Part shown: positions 8,236-14,752 of the stretch, in pieces | How positions within the stretch are numbered: position 1 is the first letter of the stretch | Layout: the number at the start of each line of letters is the position of its first letter | Notes under the pieces: model-generated | What the model saw: the letters and a program-made list of their open reading frames with translations, nothing else | Databases searched by the model: none | Told to the model about the DNA's origin: nothing | NCBI GenBank assembly: GCA_029247985.1 | Contig: JAQWKF010000095.1 | Coordinates: 1 to 17,037, forward strand | From: Flavobacteriaceae bacterium | GTDB lineage: Bacteria > Bacteroidota > Bacteroidia > Flavobacteriales > Flavobacteriaceae | Reading direction: 5' to 3' | Length of the DNA: 17,037 nucleotides | Made by a program: the position numbers and the translations under genes

Positions 8236-8973
8236 GTGAAAATACTGCATCACATCGGTGAATATATACTAATGCTAAGGTTAGTTTTTGTCAAGCCTAC
8301 CAAAGGGAAAGTGATGCGTAAACTTATATTCAAAGATATACAAGATCTTATTATTGGATCTTTGGGTATCGTTGCCTTTCTTTCTTTTTTTGTTGGAGGG
8401 GTTGTATCCATACAAACAGCACTTAATATTGAAAATCCACTTATTCCAAAAAATTTAGTTGGCTTTGCCACAAGACAATCGATAATACTTGAATTTGCAC
8501 CAACATTTATGAGTATTATCCTAGCGGGCAAGGTAGGTTCTTTTATTACATCTAGCATAGGTACCATGCGCGTAACCGAACAAATTGATGCATTAGAAGT
8601 GATGGGTATTAACTCCGTAAACTACCTAGTATTCCCAAAAATAATTTCGATGCTTTTACTTCCCATAGTGATAAATTTCTCTATGTTTCTTGGTATTCTT
8701 GGGGGGTATGCCGCCACTATATATGGCGGGTTTTCGAGTAGTGCTGATTTTATAGAGGGCATACAGCTCGACTTTAGGCCTTACCATGTGGTATACGCTT
8801 TTATAAAAACTTTGGTATTTGCCATGGTTTTGGCTACTATCCCATCCTATCACGGCTATTATATGAAGGGTGGCGCACTAGAAGTTGGTAAAGCAGCAAC
8901 GGTAGCCTTTGTATGGACGTCAGTGGTTATTATTGTACTGAATTATTTCATTACTCAAATGTTACTGGCTTAA
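8236..8973 (+). CDS. mlaE: MlaE-family ABC transporter permease (lipid transport)
   Basis: Integral inner-membrane permease of an MlaFEDB-like phospholipid transporter, 245 residues with about five or six membrane helices. The family signature is clear: ILEFAP, LAGKVG and GTMRVTEQIDALEVMG (about residues 80-118), followed by the conserved PK and the C-terminal YHGYYMKGG loop. The start is the GTG at 8236, because MKILHHIGEYILML matches the N-terminal amphipathic helix (HIGxY) of Bacteroidota homologues; the first ATG would remove it. A near-match -7 box, TACATTCG at 8223-8230, lies just upstream but is too close and imperfect to call. mlaF follows in the TAATG arrangement. No periplasmic MlaD or other MCE-domain gene is in the window. 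Confidence 0.93.
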   Translation: MKILHHIGEYILMLRLVFVKPTKGKVMRKLIFKDIQDLIIGSLGIVAFLSFFVGGVVSIQTALNIENPLIPKNLVGFATRQSIILEFAPTFMSIILAGKVGSFITSSIGTMRVTEQIDALEVMGINSVNYLVFPKIISMLLLPIVINFSMFLGILGGYAATIYGGFSSSADFIEGIQLDFRPYHVVYAFIKTLVFAMVLATIPSYHGYYMKGGALEVGKAATVAFVWTSVVIIVLNYFITQMLLA

Positions 8974-9728
8974 TGATAACCCTAAACAACATCACGAAAT
9001 CGTTTGACGGCTTGCAAGTTCTTAAAGGAATTAGCATGACTTTTGAGCCTGGAAAAACCAATCTTATCATTGGCCAAAGTGGTTCAGGAAAAACGGTATT
9101 GCTTAAATGCCTGTTGGGTTTACACCAAATAGATGGTGGCACAATGTACTTCAATGATCGGGCCTTTGGAGATATGGTTGAGGAAGACAAGCGAACATTG
9201 CGTAGAGAAATGGGTATGGTTTTTCAAGGAAGTGCCCTGTTTGACTCCATGACCGTTTTGGAAAACGTCATGTTTCCTATGCAAATGCTAACCAAAAAAA
9301 GTGAATCAGAAATCAAACATGCTGCCGAAGAGGTTATAGCGCGCGTAAATCTTGAAAATGCGTATAGCAAACTTCCAGCAGAGCTTTCTGGTGGGATGCA
9401 AAAACGCGTGGCCATTGCGCGAGCGGTTGTCATGAAACCAAAATACCTTTTTTGTGATGAGCCTAACTCGGGACTAGATCCCAAAACGGCTATTGTCATT
9501 GATAACCTTATTAGAGAAATTACCCAAGAAAACAACATAACAACAGTCATCAATTCTCACGACATGAATTCTGTTATGGAAATTGGAGATACCATTTTGT
9601 TTTTAAAAGATGGTGTAAAGGCTTGGGAAGGCAGTAAGGAACTCATATTTAATACAGATAATGCGGCTGTCAACGACTTTGTATATTCTTCAAATCTGAT
9701 GAAGAAAATTAAGCAAGCGCACACCTAA
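8973..9728 (+). CDS. mlaF: MlaF-family ABC transporter ATP-binding protein
   Basis: Cytosolic ATPase that powers the adjacent MlaE permease in lipid trafficking between membranes. It has 251 residues from the ATG at 8973, which shares its A with the mlaE stop (TAATG), so translation is coupled. Motifs are Walker A GQSGSGKT (34-41), the Q-loop in MVFQGSALFDSM (about 82-93), signature LSGGMQKR (138-145), Walker B YLFCDEP (158-164) and the switch His196 in NSHD. The FDSMTVLENV stretch is typical of MlaF-like rather than lipoprotein-export ATPases. An upstream in-frame ATG at 8913 lies inside mlaE and is not a plausible start. The stop is one base from the opposing DUF389 stop. Confidence 0.95.
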   Translation: MITLNNITKSFDGLQVLKGISMTFEPGKTNLIIGQSGSGKTVLLKCLLGLHQIDGGTMYFNDRAFGDMVEEDKRTLRREMGMVFQGSALFDSMTVLENVMFPMQMLTKKSESEIKHAAEEVIARVNLENAYSKLPAELSGGMQKRVAIARAVVMKPKYLFCDEPNSGLDPKTAIVIDNLIREITQENNITTVINSHDMNSVMEIGDTILFLKDGVKAWEGSKELIFNTDNAAVNDFVYSSNLMKKIKQAHT

Positions 9729-9729
9729 A

Positions 9730-10788
9730 TTAGTCTTTTTCTTTAGAAAAAACGATTAGCTTTACATCATGAAGCTTGTCATAATTCGCTAATTTTTGTT
9801 CTAATACGCGCATCGTTACAGAGTCAATTTGAACAAGCCCTAGTGGATTTAACAACAGTTGACTATCTGATTTCCTGCTGTATTGAATTGCTGCTGATGA
9901 CACCAAATAATCTCCGTATGGCAATACTGATACATGAGTGTCCAAATAGGCATTTGCTTGTTTTCTAAAAGCGTTTTCGCCTAATGCGTTGACAAAAGTA
10001 ACCCCAGCAGGTATCATGACCAACAAAGCAAAAAAGCTTACCACACGAACTACAAACCGACGTCTTTTGGAATCGGCATAATGAATCATGGGAAAGCGTA
10101 ATAGTTTTACAACTACAAAAGAAGCAAAGGCTATAAAAGTAGCGTTGATAAAAAAGAGATACAGCGCACCAAGTGCATAACTCACATTACCAACAGCTAT
10201 TCCATAGCCAATGGTACACAAAGGTGGCATAAGTGCCGTAGCAATGGCTACACCAAAAATAACTGATGCTATAGCTCCCTTTTTGGTACGGGCAATAGCC
10301 AATGCTGCACCTCCAAAAAAGGCAATAAACACATCTCGTATATCAGGCTGAGTACGTGCCAAAAGCTCTGATGATTCTTGTTGTAATGGAAAAAACAAGA
10401 AAAATACCGTCGCTGTAATGGCACTAAGCAATACCATGACAATAAAATTTTGTGTGGCTGATTTGATCATATCCAAATCATTGATAGCCAATCCCACGCC
10501 CGTTCCCAGTACGGGGCCCATAAGTGGGGCAATAAGCATGGCGCCTATAACAACTGCAGTGGAATCCGTATTCAAACCAATACAAGCAATAAAAATCGAG
10601 CAAATCAAAACCCAAGCAGTGGCGCCCCTAAAAGGAATGTCTTGGCGCACGGCCTCTAATGTTGCGGCATAGTCTGTTCCCTTAGTAATGTCAAAAAGCT
10701 GACGCAAATAAGCAAGATTTAACGTAGAAGCCTGCTTTTTTGATGCGTCTTGAGGTTTATCGGAAAAATCAAATTTGGTCTCCATCAT
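9730..10788 (-). CDS. DUF389 (TIGR00341-like) membrane protein
   Basis: A 352-residue inner-membrane protein of the DUF389 family. The hallmark GLNTDSTAVVIGAMLIAPLMGP occupies about residues 71-92 and is followed by TGVGLAINDLD. I count about six or seven hydrophobic segments between residues 57 and 270, including a conserved ATALMPPL near 183-190. After the last helix an approximately 85-residue C-terminal part looks soluble (YLDTHVSVLPYGDY onward) and ends in a charged tail. The family has no established function; transport is often guessed from topology. The start at 10788 overlaps the stop of the upstream SprT-like gene in an ATGA arrangement, so it should be translated with that gene. 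An ATG at 10785 is an alternative. Confidence 0.9.
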   Translation of the reverse strand: MMETKFDFSDKPQDASKKQASTLNLAYLRQLFDITKGTDYAATLEAVRQDIPFRGATAWVLICSIFIACIGLNTDSTAVVIGAMLIAPLMGPVLGTGVGLAINDLDMIKSATQNFIVMVLLSAITATVFFLFFPLQQESSELLARTQPDIRDVFIAFFGGAALAIARTKKGAIASVIFGVAIATALMPPLCTIGYGIAVGNVSYALGALYLFFINATFIAFASFVVVKLLRFPMIHYADSKRRRFVVRVVSFFALLVMIPAGVTFVNALGENAFRKQANAYLDTHVSVLPYGDYLVSSAAIQYSRKSDSQLLLNPLGLVQIDSVTMRVLEQKLANYDKLHDVKLIVFSKEKD

Positions 10789-11378
10789 ATTGGACTTACT
10801 TCAACAAAAGGTGGAAACAGGTACTGCTTCTTTGTTTTGATACACGTGCAAACAAAACGGGTTCTGCGTTTAGCATCTTTGCTAAAAACACGCCCATCTT
10901 GCGTATTAAAGAGTTTACCCTGTTTCAATTCAAAAATACATTTTTTATTGTTGGGTGGGTCAAATGCCCGAAGTGCCATCGTAAGGTTGACATCAGTAGC
11001 AAAAGTTGCTCTAGCATTTTGCATGTGCTTTTTAAGTGGTATCAACAGCGATTGTGGGAAGATTTCTGCTTCAAAAAAAGGTTCTACTATTTTTTGAAAT
11101 GCTAATTTCCACTCCTTCCCGTGAGGTTTCTTTCTAAACACATAGGAGCTGAACACCTTGTAGTGTGCCCATTCGTGTAAAAACGTAAGTAAAAACCGAT
11201 ATGGGTTTTCCATTGCATTGATCGTAATAGATACATTGCCTTTGGACTGTACCCTAAAATCACCATGCTTAGTCTTGCGGTTGCGAACAACATGAATTAC
11301 AACTTTGTGCGCATCCACCAGTGCAGCGCATTTTGAAATGGCTGATTCGGGTAAATATGAATAAAAATCAGAGGGCAT
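10785..11378 (-). CDS. SprT-like zinc metalloprotease-domain protein
   Basis: A 197-residue cytosolic protein with the SprT-like zinc site: HEWAH at 68-72 (two His ligands and the catalytic Glu69) and a likely third ligand His86 in HGKEWK. This pattern is shared with SprT and the DNA-protein crosslink protease Spartan, but the bacterial family is not well defined and DNA repair is only a possibility. The C-terminal part has Cys147 and a CTC pair (Cys177, Cys179) before QYLFPP, reminiscent of a reduced zinc ribbon. The ATG shares its first base with the stop of the upstream SDR gene (TAATG), and its own stop overlaps the DUF389 start, so the three genes are tightly coupled. No signal peptide. 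Confidence 0.9.
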   Translation of the reverse strand: MPSDFYSYLPESAISKCAALVDAHKVVIHVVRNRKTKHGDFRVQSKGNVSITINAMENPYRFLLTFLHEWAHYKVFSSYVFRKKPHGKEWKLAFQKIVEPFFEAEIFPQSLLIPLKKHMQNARATFATDVNLTMALRAFDPPNNKKCIFELKQGKLFNTQDGRVFSKDAKRRTRFVCTCIKTKKQYLFPPFVEVSPI

Positions 11379-12061
11379 TAGGGGGTTGTATTCGATACAG
11401 GCAACACTTTTCCATTATAGAAAAGATGTCCGTCTAATGCAAATTTAGCAATATAATCGGCCATGCTAGCTGCGGTCATGGGCACTTCAAGACCGGGAAA
11501 GGCCTCGGATAGCATTTCTGTTTGCACAGCACCAAGTGCCAGAGCATTTATGGCAGGACCCGTTTCTTTAAGTTCTTCGGCTAATAATTCGGTGAGTATG
11601 GAAACAGCTCCTTTGCTGCTGCTGTAGGCAGCCAGACCTGGAAATTTCGATGTACCACCAATTCCTCCCATACTGCTAATATTTACCACATGACCACCTG
11701 GTTGTAGCTTATTTAGTAAGGCACGTGTGATGTTAGCAAGACCAAAGACATTGACTTTGAACACCGTTTCAAAATCGGACTGCTTGGTGTCTGCAAAGGG
11801 CTTGTTCAATAGCTTTCCAGCGTTGTTAATCAACGCATCAATATTATCAGGTGCCATGTTTTGAGACCATGCCAAAACAGCGTCCTCATCTGTCAAATCC
11901 AGAGTAGTTGCTGTAACGTTAGGTAAGTTGAGCTGGGTAATAGGCTTGGTGTTTCGTGAAAGTGCCCACACCTTATGCTGATTTACTGAAAACCATTTAA
12001 CTAGTGCTAAACCTATACCACGGCTAGCTCCTGTTATCACAATGTTTTTCGCAGCGTCCAA
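11378..12061 (-). CDS. Short-chain dehydrogenase/reductase (SDR)
   Basis: Classical SDR oxidoreductase with a Rossmann fold, 227 residues, cytosolic and NAD(P)H-dependent; the substrate is unknown. Motifs are the cofactor loop TGASRGIG (10-17), NNAG (79-82) and the catalytic Ser129/130, Tyr146 and Lys150 (YSSSK). The Arg in GASRGIG together with ALSRN at the end of the second strand suggests NADPH preference, though weakly. The best start is a TTG at 12061, five bases after the pdhC stop: it gives a short N-terminus before the cofactor loop and there is no ATG nearby. Its position behind pdhC and before the SprT-like gene places it in the PDH operon, but nothing links its chemistry to pyruvate oxidation. 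Confidence 0.9.
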   Translation of the reverse strand: MDAAKNIVITGASRGIGLALVKWFSVNQHKVWALSRNTKPITQLNLPNVTATTLDLTDEDAVLAWSQNMAPDNIDALINNAGKLLNKPFADTKQSDFETVFKVNVFGLANITRALLNKLQPGGHVVNISSMGGIGGTSKFPGLAAYSSSKGAVSILTELLAEELKETGPAINALALGAVQTEMLSEAFPGLEVPMTAASMADYIAKFALDGHLFYNGKVLPVSNTTP

Positions 12062-12066
12062 AACAA

Positions 12067-13683
12067 CTAAACGACTAATCGAATGGGATTTTCGATAAAT
12101 TCTTTAAGGGTTTGTAAAAACTGTGCTCCAGTTGCCCCGTCCACTGTTCTGTGGTCACAAGCAAGCGTAAGCTTCATCGTATTACCCACAACAATTTCTC
12201 CTTCTCTTACTACAGGCTTTTGCACGATGGCACCTACAGAAAGAATCGCTGAATTTGGTTGGTTTATAATGGATGTAAATTCATCGATGCCAAACATACC
12301 TAGGTTGGACACGGTAAATGTACTGCCATCCATTTCTTGAGGCGTAAGTTTTTTACTTCTTGCTCTGCCAGCAAAATCTCTCACTTGTGAACCAATTTGC
12401 GGGAGGTTCATTTCGTTAGCAAATTTCAAAACAGGAACAACGAGGCCATCTTCAACAGCAACAGCTACACCAACATGTACATGATGATTAAGAACCATTT
12501 TATCATCAAACCACTGTGAGTTTACCTGTGGGTGTGCTTTTAAGGCAAGTGCCACGGCTTTTACCACGATGTCATTAAATGATATTTTGGTATCTGGAAT
12601 TGAATTGTATTGTTTTCTAAAGGCAATTGCTGCATCCATATCAAACTCCACAGACAAATAGTAGTGAGGAGCGCTGAATTTAGATGCGCCAAGACGCTTT
12701 GCGATGGTTTTACGCATCTGTGAATTGGGAATTTCTTCTTGCTTTTCTTGACCAGCAGGAACAAAGACTGCTGCTTGAGCAGGCGAAGCTGCTATCGATG
12801 CTGGTGGTGAAAATTGCTCAACATCGCGTTTTACAATTCTTCCAGATTCTCCTGTTCCAGTTACAAGATTAAGGTCTATCCCTTTTTCTTTAGCAATTTT
12901 TTTGGCTAATGGCGATGCCATTATTCTTCCATTACTTGTTGTAACTGGCGCGGGTGTTGCAACAGTTGCAGCAACTGCAGGCGTTTCAACAGGAATTTCA
13001 GTTTGTACAGGTGCTGCAACAGCAGTTGGTTCTGAAGCAGTTGGTTTTGGTGTAGTGGCAGGAGCAGCAAGAATGGCTGCAACATCAGTGCCCTCAGGGC
13101 CAATAATGGCCAATAAAGTATCTACAGCAGCGGTTTCACCTACTTGAATACCAATGTGTAAAAGGGTTCCCGAAAAGAACGACTCAAATTCCATGGTGGC
13201 TTTGTCTGTTTCAATTTCCGCAAGAATATCACCTTCTTCAACGGCATCACCTACTTGTTTAAGCCAAGAGGCTACGGTACCTTCTTCCATGGTATCGCTT
13301 AAACGCGGCATATTGATGATTTCAACGCCCTCAGGAATGGCTGCAACTTCAGGTTCTGAAGGAGCTTCTGTTGCTGTTACAACCGCTTCCTCTTTTGTCT
13401 CTTCAGATGGTGCATCTGCATTTAGCAGTGCTGAAACATCTTCGCCCTCATCGCCAATGATGGCCAACAACACATCTACAGGAGCAGTTTCGCCTGCTTG
13501 GACGCCAATATGTAAGAGTGTGCCTTCGTGAAAAGACTCAAATTCCATAGTGGCCTTGTCGGTCTCGATTTCGGCAAGAATATCACCTTCTTCAATTTTA
13601 TCACCTACTTGTTTTAGCCATGAAGCTACTGTTCCTTCTTCCATGGTGTCGCTTAAACGCGGCATATTGATGATTGTAGCCAT
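12067..13683 (-). CDS. pdhC: Pyruvate dehydrogenase complex E2, dihydrolipoamide acetyltransferase
   Basis: Core E2 of the pyruvate dehydrogenase complex, transferring the acetyl group from lipoyl arms to CoA. The 538 residues hold two lipoyl domains (about 4-87 and 122-205, with lipoylated Lys43 and Lys161 in ETDKAT), a Pro/Ala/Thr-rich linker, a peripheral-subunit-binding domain (about 254-291, MASPLAKKIA to VKRDV), a second linker, and the catalytic domain (about 320-538) with His511 and Asp515 in DHRTVDGATG. The two lipoyl domains are about 86% identical. The ATG at 13683 is one base after the pdhA stop. Domain order and the partner gene favour PDH over the oxoglutarate or branched-chain complexes. 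E1 beta (pdhB) and E3 are not in the window, so they must be encoded elsewhere. Confidence 0.95.
   Translation of the reverse strand: MATIINMPRLSDTMEEGTVASWLKQVGDKIEEGDILAEIETDKATMEFESFHEGTLLHIGVQAGETAPVDVLLAIIGDEGEDVSALLNADAPSEETKEEAVVTATEAPSEPEVAAIPEGVEIINMPRLSDTMEEGTVASWLKQVGDAVEEGDILAEIETDKATMEFESFFSGTLLHIGIQVGETAAVDTLLAIIGPEGTDVAAILAAPATTPKPTASEPTAVAAPVQTEIPVETPAVAATVATPAPVTTSNGRIMASPLAKKIAKEKGIDLNLVTGTGESGRIVKRDVEQFSPPASIAASPAQAAVFVPAGQEKQEEIPNSQMRKTIAKRLGASKFSAPHYYLSVEFDMDAAIAFRKQYNSIPDTKISFNDIVVKAVALALKAHPQVNSQWFDDKMVLNHHVHVGVAVAVEDGLVVPVLKFANEMNLPQIGSQVRDFAGRARSKKLTPQEMDGSTFTVSNLGMFGIDEFTSIINQPNSAILSVGAIVQKPVVREGEIVVGNTMKLTLACDHRTVDGATGAQFLQTLKEFIENPIRLVV
13069..13320 (-). repeat. 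Lipoyl-domain repeat, copy 2 (pdhC)
   Basis: Second copy of the 84-codon lipoyl domain inside pdhC, residues 122-205. It matches the first copy at 72 of 84 residues by hand count, and stretches of DNA are nearly identical, for example around the codons for the opening NMPRLSDTMEEGT. It is a coding duplication, not a separate element. Confidence 0.85.
13423..13674 (-). repeat. Lipoyl-domain repeat, copy 1 (pdhC)
   Basis: First copy of the lipoyl domain, residues 4-87 of pdhC, with the lipoylated lysine at 43. The paired copy lies downstream in the gene, separated by an acidic Ala/Glu/Pro-rich linker of about 34 residues. Confidence 0.85.
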
Positions 13684-13684
13684 A

Positions 13685-14683
13685 TTATAGTTTGTGAGAA
13701 ATAAATGGATAATCTTCCTGTTCGTAAACTGCGTCGTACATTACATTTTTTTCAGGGAATGGTGACGATTCTGCAAACGCTTCACACTCCTTTACACGTG
13801 CTTTTACATCTACAAGTACTTCTTCCAATTCGGCTTCAGTGGCGTAGTTTTCTGCTAGAATGATGTCTTTAATCTGCGTGATAGGATCAATCTTACGATA
13901 TTCCTCAACTTCGTCTTTAGTACGGTAATGTTGTGCGTCAGACATAGAGTGACCGCGATAACGATAGGTCTTGGCTTCCAAGAATGTTGGGCCATCTCCA
14001 CGGCGAGCGCGTTGAATGGCTTCGTCTATCCCTTCAGCAACAGCAACAGGATTCATCCCGTCAATAGGACCACAAGGCATCTCATAGCCTAGTCCAAGTT
14101 TCCAAATATCAGTATGGTTGGCAGTACGTTCTACAGACGTACCCATGGCATAACCGTTGTTTTCAACAATAAATACTACAGGAAGTTTCCAAAGCATGGC
14201 CAAATTAAGTGTTTCGTGAAGGGAACCTTGGCGCACAGCACCATCACCCATAAAGCAAAGTGTAACAGCATCGGTTCCATGGTATTTATCACCAAAGGCC
14301 ATTCCTGCTCCTAGAGGTATTTGACCCCCTACAATTCCGTGTCCACCGTGGAAACGGTGCTCTTTAGAAAAAATGTGCATAGAGCCACCCAAACCGTTTG
14401 ATGTACCGGTAGCCTTACCGAAAAGTTCGGCCATCACTCTTTTGGGATCAACACCCATTCCAATAGGTTGAACGTGATTGCGGTAAGCGGTTATCATGCG
14501 ATCTTTGGTAAGATCCATAGCGTGTAGTGAACCCGCTAATATAGCTTCTTGTCCATTGTATAGATGTAAAAAACCACGAACTTTTTGTTGAATATATACT
14601 GAGGCAAGTTTGTCTTCAAACTTGCGCCAAAACATCATGTTTTTGTACCAATCTAGATAGGTGTCACGTGTGACTTCTTTCAT
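13685..14683 (-). CDS. pdhA: Pyruvate dehydrogenase E1 component, alpha subunit
   Basis: Thiamine-diphosphate-binding alpha subunit of the heterotetrameric E1, which decarboxylates pyruvate and acetylates E2 lipoyl groups. It is 332 residues, the usual length. The ThDP motif runs from GDG (146-148) to NN (175-176), with LHETLNLA between. Other family features are FLHLYNGQEA near the N-terminus, YRNH (67-70), GGSMHIF (99-105) and the active-site loop YRGHSMSDA (242-250). Pairing with pdhC one base downstream supports pyruvate as substrate. It is the first gene of a likely five-gene operon with a strong promoter candidate in the 69-base gap after porV. The E1 beta gene is not adjacent. Confidence 0.95.
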   Translation of the reverse strand: MKEVTRDTYLDWYKNMMFWRKFEDKLASVYIQQKVRGFLHLYNGQEAILAGSLHAMDLTKDRMITAYRNHVQPIGMGVDPKRVMAELFGKATGTSNGLGGSMHIFSKEHRFHGGHGIVGGQIPLGAGMAFGDKYHGTDAVTLCFMGDGAVRQGSLHETLNLAMLWKLPVVFIVENNGYAMGTSVERTANHTDIWKLGLGYEMPCGPIDGMNPVAVAEGIDEAIQRARRGDGPTFLEAKTYRYRGHSMSDAQHYRTKDEVEEYRKIDPITQIKDIILAENYATEAELEEVLVDVKARVKECEAFAESSPFPEKNVMYDAVYEQEDYPFISHKL

Positions 14684-14707
14684 AAGGCGCGTATGTTATG
14701 CGAAATG

Positions 14708-14735
14708 CAAAGATAAGGCAACTTACTTTGGCAAA
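14708..14735 (-). promoter_or_regulatory. Promoter of the pdhA operon
   Basis: On the minus strand, TTTG (14735-14732), 16 bases, then TATCTTTG (14715-14708), a perfect TAnnTTTG -7 box. Transcription would start near 14702, leaving a leader of about 20 bases before the ATG at 14683. It fits a separate transcription unit from porUV, although read-through is possible because no terminator is evident. Confidence 0.65.
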
Positions 14736-14752
14736 AAAACGAAAACTAAGGC

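Noticed and set aside
10740..11105. Two overlapping plus-strand frames of 115-121 residues
   Set aside because: Both are antisense to the SprT-like gene, overlap each other in different frames, and show no signal or domain.
13154..13531. Ser/Ala-rich plus-strand frame of 125 residues inside pdhC
   Set aside because: Antisense of the repetitive lipoyl and Ala/Pro linker regions; composition is a by-product of pdhC.
13069..13674. Near-identical DNA segments that might suggest a CRISPR or mobile repeat
   Set aside because: They encode the two lipoyl domains of E2 in frame, so the repeat is a protein-domain duplication.
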